NCBI GenBank assembly: GCA_016718275.1
Contig: JADKEA010000020.1
Location: 372,001-436,000 of the forward strand
Direction: 5' to 3'
Source of the DNA: Candidatus Villigracilis affinis
GTDB lineage: Bacteria > Chloroflexota > Anaerolineae > Anaerolineales > Villigracilaceae
DNA: 64,000 nucleotides
Below are positions 42,185 through 50,109 of the stretch, piece by piece. The translations under genes were made by a program, and so were the position numbers. How positions within the stretch are numbered: position 1 is the first letter of the stretch; every line of letters starts with the position of its first letter. The notes below the pieces were generated by a model. The model was given only the letters and a program-made list of their open reading frames with translations, was not told where the DNA came from and ran no database searches.

Positions 42185-42832
42185 ATGGAAATTACCTGGT
42201 ATGGACATTCCTGTTTTCGGCTCACGGAGCGCAATTATGTTACCGTGGTCACCGACCCTTATGACAGCAAAAAAATAGGATATGAACCGTTAAAACTTAA
42301 AGCTGAGATCGTTACAGTCAGCCATGACGCGCCCGGCCATAGCTACAGTGAAGCGGTCAAGGGCTCCACACACGTATTAACGGGTGCTGGAGAGTTCGAG
42401 ATTGGCGGTGTATTTATCACCGCCGTTCAAACTGACAGCGCTGGCAAGAAGTCCAAAGAAAAGGTTCGCAATACTGTATATGTGTTCGATTATGACGGCA
42501 TCACAGTGGCCCACCTTGGCGACCTGCAGCAGATCCCCACACAGAGCGAGATCGAATTGCTTGGTACTGTCAATGTGGCGCTGGTTCCCGTCGGTGGCGG
42601 GAGCAGCCTCAACGCTGCGAAAGCCGCGGAAGTCGTCAGCATGCTCGAGCCCAATCTTGTCATCCCCATGCACTATTCCACACCCGATTCAAAAATAGAC
42701 CTTGAGTCAATTAACAAATTCATCAAGGAAATGGGTCTCAGCAAACCGGAGTCACAGCCCCTGCTCAAGGTATCCCGCTCGAGTCTTCCCGATGAGACAC
42801 ACGTTGTAGTTTTGGATTACCAAAAAGGATAA
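42185..42832 (+). CDS. Metallo-beta-lactamase-fold hydrolase (UlaG-like)
   Basis: 215 residues. N-terminal WYGHSCFRL and the DPY loop, VSHDAPGHS (degenerate HxHxDH; reads SHDAPGH), then AHLGD and IPMHYST. This matches the small UlaG-like MBL group with fewer metal ligands. Substrate unknown. SD GGAGG eight bases before ATG; TATAATTG lies at 42159-42166. Coupled to the next small gene. Confidence 0.82.
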   Translation: MEITWYGHSCFRLTERNYVTVVTDPYDSKKIGYEPLKLKAEIVTVSHDAPGHSYSEAVKGSTHVLTGAGEFEIGGVFITAVQTDSAGKKSKEKVRNTVYVFDYDGITVAHLGDLQQIPTQSEIELLGTVNVALVPVGGGSSLNAAKAAEVVSMLEPNLVIPMHYSTPDSKIDLESINKFIKEMGLSKPESQPLLKVSRSSLPDETHVVVLDYQKG

Positions 42833-42833
42833 T

Positions 42834-43136
42834 ATGTCGGTCAAAGTCATCATGACCTGGGATATCGCCGCCGAGCGAGATCAGGAATATTTCGAGTTTG
42901 TTATCGGTGAATTCGTGCCTGGTGTTCAGCGGCTTGGGCTTCAACCCACGGAAGCCTGGGCGACGATTTACGGTTCCTATCCTCAAATTCAGGTAGGGCT
43001 GCTTGCCTCTGATATGGCACAGGCGCGCCGCATTCTGTCTTCTCCAGATTGGGTGGCCCTGCAGGAACGCCTCTTTGGTTATGTAAAAAACTATTCACAC
43101 AAGATCGTTCCGGCGCGCGGCGGATTTCAGTTTTAA
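42834..43136 (+). CDS. Small conserved protein, unknown
   Basis: 100 residues, one alpha/beta domain resembling a ferredoxin-like dimeric barrel (VKVIMTWDIAAERDQEYFEFV...YVKNYSHKIVPARGGFQF). No catalytic motif. It starts one base after the MBL gene stop and has AAGGA at the end of that gene, so translation is coupled. Confidence 0.7.
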   Translation: MSVKVIMTWDIAAERDQEYFEFVIGEFVPGVQRLGLQPTEAWATIYGSYPQIQVGLLASDMAQARRILSSPDWVALQERLFGYVKNYSHKIVPARGGFQF

Positions 43137-43175
43137 AGAAACTTTATTGGGCTTCGGAAGTTTTTCTCAAACGCT

Positions 43176-45638
43176 ATGATTTCAAATACACCTCAAAAGA
43201 CTTCCGAAGTCTTTTCTCGATTATGGCCGTGGTTTTTCTTTGCCGCGGCCTTTGAGTCCCTGCTCGCTGCTCTCGCGCTCCTGCTTCTTCCATCTGAAGA
43301 TGGCTTGTCCCTTGCGCGCCTCGGCCTGCTTGCGGTTTTTCTGCTCTTCTTTTTCGCGGGGATTTATTTTGGATGGAATACTCGTCGCGACTCATCCAAT
43401 TTTGACTGGTTCGCCGACACGACTTTCATCCTCGCCTCTGCGCTTCTTTCCCTAACCTCGGGCCTGACTCTGTTCCTTTTGCGGTATCTCAGCCCGGAAA
43501 AGCTCCTGCCCTATTACGAACGCCTGAGTCCTTTGCTTTGGTATCTGCTGGTCATCGGGGTCCAATGCTTTATTCTGCTCCTGCTCCAAAAGAATGGATT
43601 TCATCCGCAGGAATTATCAAAGCGTAAACCTGTTTATATCTGTGCCCTGATCGTCTTTTTCATTTTATTTGCCATCTTCCTCTTTGTAGCCATTACCAGA
43701 ATCGGCATCACCGCAGACCAGGCCTATTGGGGTGAACCCGGAGTTGCCATTCTTGGCTGGCAATTTGCCATTGCTATTCTCGCGGGGTTCACTACGCTTG
43801 TTTATGTCCTGAATGAAGTTGAAGGACGAAATTTACGCTTTACGAATTTTTTCATTCCTCTGGCTCTTTATATCACCGCAGCCATTCTCTGGCTTAGAGT
43901 GCCAGTGGACGTTTTGCAAAATAGTTTTTATTCGCCGATCACTCCGCCTGCCAATACGCCATTTCCATATTCCGATGCGGGTTTTTATGATTACCTCGCT
44001 CAAAGCCTCCTCCTCGGTACGGATTACCTCGGCAGCATTCCCCCGCGTCCGTTTTATGTGTTCTTTCTGGCAGTCCTGCATTTCTTTTTCGGGCAGGATT
44101 ATTCAGCCATCATCACCGCGCAGACTTTGGTTCTGGCATTTTTCCCGGTGACCTTGTATTTCCTCGCGAAGAAACTGCATACCCCCGCCGCAGGCGTGAC
44201 CGTTGCCATGTTTGCCATTTTCCGCGAATTGACCGGACTGTGGATTTCTTCCAGCACCCGCGTGGCAAACTCAAAAATTTTTACCACCGATTTCCCTACC
44301 GCCATGGCGTTGACGGTTCTTTGCCTCGTCCTCATTTGGTGGCTGGAACGTCGTGATTTAAAATCCACGCTGATCGCGGGCGGATTTTTCGGCCTGGTGC
44401 TTTTATTTCGAACGCAGTCATTGCTTGTTTTGCCAGTGGTATTTGTGCTGGCATGGTTTGCCTTCCAGCGCAAAACCAAAGAGTGGGTGATCGCTGGCAT
44501 TGTCTTCGCTATTGCGATGACCTTCACTGTGCTGCCATGGTTGACTCACAACTATACCGTGACAGGCCAGTTTACCTTCGATGATCCACGCCAGGCGGCC
44601 ATCATTTATAGCCAGTATTCCTTTTCGGGGCATTTGGATCTCAGTCAATTCGACCCCGCAAAGGAGAGCGTCGGGCAGCGGATCGTTTCCTTTTCACTTG
44701 AAAATCCCGCCTATGTGGCTGGCTTTATCACCAGTCACATCTTGAATACGGAGATCGGCGGATTACTCGCCCTTCCGCTCATTGAAAGATTCGATGGATT
44801 AATGGAGCCTGTCAATTTATATTGGGTTTCATGGAATGGGACACTCGTCTGGTACAACCTTGTTTTGCTTTTGATCTATCTGGCAATCATCGCAGTAGGG
44901 ATTGGCGCGTCTTGGCGTCGCATGCAGTGGATCGGTATGGTGCCGCTGGCCGTCAACCTGGGATATGTGCTTGCCAATGGCATTTCCCGCTTTTCCAGTT
45001 GGCGCTACAACCTGCCCGTGGATTGGGTCATTTATTTCTATTTCGCCATCGGCGCAATGGAAATTTTAGGAGGCCTTTCCCTTTTATTCGGCAAAAATCC
45101 ATTTGTAGATATTCATGAATCTTCCAAACTGAGTCAAGGAATTTCCCTTCGCGATTTTCGCCCGCAATATACTCTTTTCATTTTGGGTTTTATGTTCATT
45201 GGTGCACTCCCGTGGTTTGCAAAAGGACTGGCGCAGCCCCGATACACAGCCTCTCAAAATGAATTGCTCGCAACACTCGAATCTCGTGGACATGATATTG
45301 GAGAGATTCGAACTTTCCTTGATCAACCCGAAGCTGTTCTTTTGGAAGGACAATTGCTCTATCCGCGCTTGTTCAGGCGTGGAGAGGGGATGGCTTCTGT
45401 GAATCCCTGGCCTGCGTACGCGATCCGCGATTACTCCCGCATTGGCTCGATTCTGCTCAACGCCACGCGCAGCGATTTGATATTTATCACGAAAGACCTG
45501 CTTGATTTTCAACACGGCGCAGATGCGATTGTCCTTGCCTGCAAGACAGATGAAGGCTACTTCAACGTCCGCTTGATCGATTTCGAAAAGACGTTCTTCG
45601 AATCCGCTCCGCTGACCGACCTTTGCGCTGACAACTGA
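43176..45638 (+). CDS. Polytopic GT-C (family 39-like) glycosyltransferase
   Basis: 820 residues with at least 13 hydrophobic segments. The extracytoplasmic first large loop carries SDAGFYDYLAQSLLLG, the acidic site expected for Dol-P-Man/undecaprenyl-type sugar donors, followed by the helices of the ArnT/PMT-like core (FYVFFLAVLHFFFG). A soluble C-terminal domain of about 140 residues follows. Role: transfer of a lipid-linked sugar to protein or glycolipid outside. Ribosome site weak. Probably co-transcribed with the two genes before it and with mutY (9-base gap). Confidence 0.75.
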   Translation: MISNTPQKTSEVFSRLWPWFFFAAAFESLLAALALLLLPSEDGLSLARLGLLAVFLLFFFAGIYFGWNTRRDSSNFDWFADTTFILASALLSLTSGLTLFLLRYLSPEKLLPYYERLSPLLWYLLVIGVQCFILLLLQKNGFHPQELSKRKPVYICALIVFFILFAIFLFVAITRIGITADQAYWGEPGVAILGWQFAIAILAGFTTLVYVLNEVEGRNLRFTNFFIPLALYITAAILWLRVPVDVLQNSFYSPITPPANTPFPYSDAGFYDYLAQSLLLGTDYLGSIPPRPFYVFFLAVLHFFFGQDYSAIITAQTLVLAFFPVTLYFLAKKLHTPAAGVTVAMFAIFRELTGLWISSSTRVANSKIFTTDFPTAMALTVLCLVLIWWLERRDLKSTLIAGGFFGLVLLFRTQSLLVLPVVFVLAWFAFQRKTKEWVIAGIVFAIAMTFTVLPWLTHNYTVTGQFTFDDPRQAAIIYSQYSFSGHLDLSQFDPAKESVGQRIVSFSLENPAYVAGFITSHILNTEIGGLLALPLIERFDGLMEPVNLYWVSWNGTLVWYNLVLLLIYLAIIAVGIGASWRRMQWIGMVPLAVNLGYVLANGISRFSSWRYNLPVDWVIYFYFAIGAMEILGGLSLLFGKNPFVDIHESSKLSQGISLRDFRPQYTLFILGFMFIGALPWFAKGLAQPRYTASQNELLATLESRGHDIGEIRTFLDQPEAVLLEGQLLYPRLFRRGEGMASVNPWPAYAIRDYSRIGSILLNATRSDLIFITKDLLDFQHGADAIVLACKTDEGYFNVRLIDFEKTFFESAPLTDLCADN

Positions 45639-45647
45639 TACCTGACA

Positions 45648-46682
45648 ATGCCTCGCCTCTCTTCCGACCTTCTAAACTGGTACAAAAAACACGGGCGGAC
45701 TCTCCCCTGGCGCGACCACCCCGATCCGTACGCGGTCTGGGTCTCTGAGATCATGCTCCAACAAACCCGTGTCGATACGGTGATTCCCTACTTCGAAAAA
45801 TGGATGAAGTTGTTTCCCGATATCCCCGCGTTGGCAAAAGCTGATGAGCAGACCGTCCTCAATGCATGGGAAGGGCTGGGATATTACAGCCGTGCCAGAA
45901 ACCTGCACAAAGCTGCGAAGATCGTCGCTGAAAAATTTGGAGGCGAATTGCCCCGCAATTTGGATGACCTGCGCAGCCTGCCTGGAATTGGCCGTTACAC
46001 GGTTGGGGCGATTGCATCCATGGCCTTCAAAATGGACGAACCTACTTTGGATGGTAATCTGCGGCGAGTATTTTCTCGCCTGTTCGATGTGATAGAGTTT
46101 GCCGATTCGCCTGCAGGCGAAAAGATATTGTGGGGATTAGCCGCCGAAAATCTGCCCAAAGGAAAAGCCGGTGACTACAACCAGGCTCTGATGGATCTGG
46201 GCGCGACCATCTGCCTGCCGAAAAATCCACGCTGTTTGCTTTGCCCCTTGATGGAAATATGCGAAGCCCGCAAGAATGGCACGCAGGAGCTGCGTCCCGT
46301 TTTGAAGCCGAAGAAACAGGCTCCACACTACGTCCACGCGGCAGCAGTGATCATCGAGCGCGGACGCGTGTTACTGCACCAGCGCCCCGCAGACGGATTG
46401 CTCGGCGGCATGTGGGAATTTCCAAATGCACGCGTCGAAGCTGACCCTGCCGCAGGGCTGGTCAAAGCCATTAATGCCGCATACAGCTTCAAGGTCAAGA
46501 GAAAAGATGCGCTGGGTGTCGTCCAGCATGCTTATACCCATTTCAAGGTCACTGTCTATGCGTTTCGATGTGAGGCGGCTTCGGTCCCCAAAAACAAAAA
46601 CCTGAAATGGGTCAAGCTCGGCGAACTGGACGATTTCCCCATGGGCAAGGTGGACAGGCAAATTGCGAAAATGCTGAAGTGA
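45648..46682 (+). CDS. mutY: A/G-specific adenine DNA glycosylase
   Basis: 344 residues. Removes adenine opposite 8-oxoguanine. HhH-GPD motif LPGIGRYTVGAI (111-122), catalytic E34 and D135 (TLDGN), Fe4S4 ligands C189-x6-C196-x2-C199-x5-C205, and a C-terminal NUDIX-like domain (about 230-344, GGMWEFPNA) for recognising 8-oxoG. It begins nine bases after the glycosyltransferase stop with no strong SD. Confidence 0.95.
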   Translation: MPRLSSDLLNWYKKHGRTLPWRDHPDPYAVWVSEIMLQQTRVDTVIPYFEKWMKLFPDIPALAKADEQTVLNAWEGLGYYSRARNLHKAAKIVAEKFGGELPRNLDDLRSLPGIGRYTVGAIASMAFKMDEPTLDGNLRRVFSRLFDVIEFADSPAGEKILWGLAAENLPKGKAGDYNQALMDLGATICLPKNPRCLLCPLMEICEARKNGTQELRPVLKPKKQAPHYVHAAAVIIERGRVLLHQRPADGLLGGMWEFPNARVEADPAAGLVKAINAAYSFKVKRKDALGVVQHAYTHFKVTVYAFRCEAASVPKNKNLKWVKLGELDDFPMGKVDRQIAKMLK

Positions 46683-46716
46683 TATTTGATTGAAAATTTG
46701 ATTATAAAAGAGGGAA

Positions 46717-46745
46717 TTGATTCTCGGTTGGATTCTCGTTATACT
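46717..46745 (+). promoter_or_regulatory. Promoter of the AT-rich orphan gene
   Basis: TTGATT (46717-46722), 17-base spacer, TATACT (46740-46745). +1 near 46752, GGGAGG and ATG 46784 follow. Confidence 0.7.
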
Positions 46746-46783
46746 AGGATTTAGGTTTTATATCCGTGTTTTGGGAGGCTTAA

Positions 46784-47692
46784 ATGGATCAAAAGGCTAA
46801 ACCTGCGCCTGGTAACAATGAAGAAGAACAGTACAAAGAAAAGGATCCCTTTTGGAGACGCCTTCCACTTGTTGTGCCAATTGTTGGGGCAATTCTTACA
46901 TGTACTGCGACTGTAGTGGGAGCGTTGTTGAATGCTGATGCAATTTGGAACTTTATACTTAATAGACCTACTCCGACTCCTACTACCATTAGTATAGAAG
47001 TTTCTCCTACTGCAACAAACAGCCCTTTTATACCCACCTCTACACCCGAACTCTCTTGCATACTTAATCATAATTGCCCTGTTGGCGGAGATTGGGGGAA
47101 TAACTGTATTGCCGGATATAACTGGACGGTTTACTCTTCATCGGATTTCCCCGAATTACCCAAAGATGATCGTGAATGTTTTTCACAACCTATCTTGGAT
47201 GCGTTTTATACAAAGGATGGGGGATTGTATATATTTTCCCAGCCTAAAGCTTTAACAAAATCCAAGGATTATGGTGTGTTCTACCCGTTACCACAGAGCG
47301 GAAATGTAAGCGTTGATATTGATCTGGATAAGGTTGATAATGCGCAGATTTGGTTTGGGATTTTTGAACTTCCTGATGTTAGCTCTAAGGGAGTCTTACT
47401 AGTCGCTCCACCTGGTGATGTGCGTGAGCAGGCATTTGCGCTTAAAACCATGCCAGAAAATAAACGAATAGAAGTCAGCAGAGTCTTTCAAAATCCATCA
47501 GGGAGATATACATTGGGCTTTGAACTCGAATTTGGTTCGATCATTGCCAATGCTGAAGGTATATCAATGACGCCCATTCCATTTACTTCACCTAATCGCT
47601 GGTTATTTATTGGGTATCGGGCAAAATTGGATGATCCAGCAAACGGTAGCGCGGATATTCAGGCGTTGTTTACTGACTTGAACATAAAGTAA
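46784..47692 (+). CDS. AT-rich membrane-anchored protein, unknown
   Basis: 302 residues, no recognised family. Short charged N terminus (about 1-25), one membrane helix (LVVPIVGAILTCTATVVGALL), a Pro/Thr stalk (RPTPTPTTIS...TATNSP), then a domain of about 210 residues with four Cys (SCILNHNC, NNCIAG, RECF) and beta-rich C-terminal half. Base use is visibly richer in A+T than its neighbours (AAA, ATA, TTT codons), suggesting a recent arrival. It has its own promoter and shares a bidirectional terminator with RNase J. Confidence 0.75.
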   Translation: MDQKAKPAPGNNEEEQYKEKDPFWRRLPLVVPIVGAILTCTATVVGALLNADAIWNFILNRPTPTPTTISIEVSPTATNSPFIPTSTPELSCILNHNCPVGGDWGNNCIAGYNWTVYSSSDFPELPKDDRECFSQPILDAFYTKDGGLYIFSQPKALTKSKDYGVFYPLPQSGNVSVDIDLDKVDNAQIWFGIFELPDVSSKGVLLVAPPGDVREQAFALKTMPENKRIEVSRVFQNPSGRYTLGFELEFGSIIANAEGISMTPIPFTSPNRWLFIGYRAKLDDPANGSADIQALFTDLNIK

Positions 47693-47695
47693 TAT

Positions 47696-47728
47696 AAAAA
47701 AATCCCCAAGCAAGTCGGGGATTTTTTT
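47696..47728. terminator. Bidirectional intrinsic terminator
   Basis: A-run + AATCCCC / GGGGATT + T-run (47696-47728) with a nine-base loop serves the orphan gene on the plus strand and RNase J on the minus strand. Confidence 0.9.
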
Positions 47729-47740
47729 ATATTACTTATC

Positions 47741-49384
47741 TTACGCCTTGCTCAATGTCACAAAGACCATCGGCCTGCGTTTGGTTTCCTGATGCAGGTA
47801 GCTCTTCACGGCATTGACGATATCTTTTTCGTCATCCAATTTGCTGTCATGGACAACGTCCATGACGCGCTTTTGCACTTCGGGGATCAAGGTTTCCGCT
47901 TCTTCGGGGGAAACGAATCCGCGGGTGATGATCTCGGGGTCGTGGAGCAGGCGGCCTGTAAATTTATCAACGCTGATGTCAATTAAGAGAATGCCATTGC
48001 GGGCCAGTTGACTGCGCTCGCGCATCACGTCGTGGTCTATGTCGCCGATGGATTCACCGGTGACGAACACGTAATCGCCTGGAATGCGTTCGCCGAGTAG
48101 GATCTTGTTGCCGATCAATTCCACCACCTGTCCATTTTCAACGACGATGGTGTTTTCGGGCTCAACGCCGAGCTGCATGGCGAGTTCCGCATGGCGCATG
48201 AGCTGGCGCAATTCGCCGTGAATGGGCATGAAATGCTTCGGCTTCACGAGGTTGATGAGCAATTTCTGCTCCTCCTGCGCCGCATGACCCGAAACGTGGA
48301 TGGGGGCGATGCCATCATGGATGACTTTCGCGCCTCTTCTTAACAGACGATTGATCGTCTTGCTGATGGTTTCTTCATTGCCCGGGATCGGGTGTGACGA
48401 AAGCACGATGGTGTCACCGGGTTTCAGGTCAAATTGACGGTTTGTCCCAGCGGATAACCGCCCGACGATGGAAGACGGTTCGCCCTGTGAGCCGGTGCAC
48501 ATGATCGCCACCTTGTGGTCCTGCATTTGCAGGGCCTGATCGATGGGCACGATCATTTCATCGGGGATATTCAGGTATTTCATCTTGCGGGCGATCTTTA
48601 CGTTGTCCACCATGCTGGGGCCAGCAAGCGCCATCTTGCGTCCGTGCTTGGCGGCGGCGTCAGCTACCTGCTGAACGCGGGAGATCAACGAAGCGAAAGT
48701 CGCCACGATGACGCGGCCTTTTGCCTCTGCAAAGACCTTGTCGAACGCGGGACCGATCACAGACTCAGAAGGAGTCCAACCGGGGCGCTCGGCATTGGTT
48801 GAATCGGAGAGCAGCAAATCCACGCCGCGGGTGGAGAACTCGGAGAGCTTGGCAAAATCGGTCGGCCAGCCGTCCACGGGGGTGTGGTCGAATTTGAAAT
48901 CGCTCATGTGAATCACCAGGCCCGCGGGGGTGGTAATTCCCAAACCGACCGCATCGGGAATGGAATGGCTTACATGAAAATATTCGATCTGAAAGGGGCC
49001 AATCTTGCTTGATTCGCCCGCCTGAATGGTTTTAAACTGTGCCTTGTGCTGGGCATTGTTTCGAGAAAGTTTCCCCTCGATCAATCCGCGGGTGAGCGGG
49101 GTTGCGTAAATGGGCACGTTGATCTGGTCGATCACGTGCTGGATCGCGCCGATGTGGTCCTCGTGCCCGTGGGTGATGATCAGCCCAAGCACGCGGTTTG
49201 CGCGTTTTAGTAAATATTCAAAATCGGGGATGATGTAATCTACCCCGAGCATGTCATTATGCGGGAACATAATGCCCGCATCTACAACGATGATGTCGCC
49301 TCCGAATTCATAGGCCATCATGTTCTTTCCCACTTCGCCCAGCCCCCCGAGCGGGATAATTCTTAACTTGTTCTTTTTACTCAT
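47741..49384 (-). CDS. rnj: Ribonuclease J
   Basis: 547 residues. Endo- and 5'-3' exoribonuclease of RNA turnover. MBL-fold metal motif H72-G-H74-E-D76-H77, second domain of the beta-CASP type with SSHPIPGNE and HVSGHAAQEE, C-terminal dimerisation domain. Length is typical of RNase J1 (555). GTGAGG is eight bases before ATG. A 204-base leader with hairpins and an intrinsic terminator lies upstream. Confidence 0.95.
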   Translation of the reverse strand: MSKKNKLRIIPLGGLGEVGKNMMAYEFGGDIIVVDAGIMFPHNDMLGVDYIIPDFEYLLKRANRVLGLIITHGHEDHIGAIQHVIDQINVPIYATPLTRGLIEGKLSRNNAQHKAQFKTIQAGESSKIGPFQIEYFHVSHSIPDAVGLGITTPAGLVIHMSDFKFDHTPVDGWPTDFAKLSEFSTRGVDLLLSDSTNAERPGWTPSESVIGPAFDKVFAEAKGRVIVATFASLISRVQQVADAAAKHGRKMALAGPSMVDNVKIARKMKYLNIPDEMIVPIDQALQMQDHKVAIMCTGSQGEPSSIVGRLSAGTNRQFDLKPGDTIVLSSHPIPGNEETISKTINRLLRRGAKVIHDGIAPIHVSGHAAQEEQKLLINLVKPKHFMPIHGELRQLMRHAELAMQLGVEPENTIVVENGQVVELIGNKILLGERIPGDYVFVTGESIGDIDHDVMRERSQLARNGILLIDISVDKFTGRLLHDPEIITRGFVSPEEAETLIPEVQKRVMDVVHDSKLDDEKDIVNAVKSYLHQETKRRPMVFVTLSKA

Positions 49385-49487
49385 ATGTTTTTTATAAACC
49401 TCACTAAGAGTTGATATGTTAAACCGCTTATGCGGTAAAAGTCATGGTTGATGTATTTCTGGTATTTTCCTCGGCGCCTTTTCCCAC

Positions 49488-49588
49488 AAAAAAAAGACCT
49501 CCGCTGACTTGCTCGCGAAGGATCGTACTTCAAAACACGATGTTCTCAAACAAACTGCCTGCTATCGGCAGAGAAAGTCAACTTAACT
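49488..49588 (-). ncRNA. RNase J leader: candidate small RNA or attenuator
   Basis: From a predicted start at 49588 a 101-base RNA would contain a CTGCC/GGCAG hairpin (49569-49553), an ATCGT/ACGAT hairpin (49542-49523) and a final stem GATCCTTCGC / GCGGAGGTC followed by eight T (49524-49488), a good intrinsic terminator. RNase J starts 104 bases after the terminator. So this is either a 0.1-kb independent RNA or the attenuated leader of rnj. I do not recognise a known RNA family. Confidence 0.55.
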
Positions 49589-49594
49589 AATGAG

Positions 49595-49623
49595 AGTATA
49601 GCAGGGCGGGGATGATTTGTCAA
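49595..49623 (-). promoter_or_regulatory. Sigma70 promoter before RNase J leader
   Basis: On the minus strand TTGACA (49623-49618, 6/6), 17-base spacer, TATACT (49600-49595, 5/6). The best promoter in the window; predicted +1 at 49588. Confidence 0.85.
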
Positions 49624-49702
49624 AGCGGACTTTGTCCACAGGATTTTATCCACAGGACTATGCCAAAGGATTTTGCGCATCGCTCCCCGCCCCGGCCTGA
49701 TC

Positions 49703-50041
49703 TTATTTTCTGCTGCTTTTACTTTGCTGACGTTTCTGCCGCTCGAGCATCACGTTGAATTGCAATTGCTTTTCACGGATCATTTTCTTGATGCGATTGC
49801 GGTCTTTTTCCTCGTAGGTGGTTGCGAGCCTATCTTTCAAGGCAGCGATCTCCTGTAACAGATCCACTTCGGCAGAGACCATGCCCGCACCTTTCAACAT
49901 CGCATACGCATTGCGGACGTCTTCCGGTGTTTCAAAATATGCTGTCAGGTCGATGGGCTTGCCCTTGCCTTTCAGGTTGTCGAAATCGCCACGTTCCTGT
50001 GCTTCTTTGATGATGGCTTCCACTGCTTTTTCAAGACTCAT
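49703..50041 (-). CDS. DUF1992 (DnaJ-homolog subfamily C member 28-like) protein
   Basis: 112 residues matching DUF1992: EKAVEAIIKEAQERGDFDNLKGKGKPIDL at the N terminus, basic helices after. Function unknown; conserved soluble protein. SD AGGAGG. The gap to the RNase J promoter (49624-49702) holds two copies of the short motif TCCACAGGA. Confidence 0.88.
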   Translation of the reverse strand: MSLEKAVEAIIKEAQERGDFDNLKGKGKPIDLTAYFETPEDVRNAYAMLKGAGMVSAEVDLLQEIAALKDRLATTYEEKDRNRIKKMIREKQLQFNVMLERQKRQQSKSSRK

Positions 50042-50109
50042 CGTCAGCCTCCTACAATGTAAATTTGCCCGACCAGTTTCAAGGTCCGCTGTGAGGCGCG
50101 GGCTTTTGT

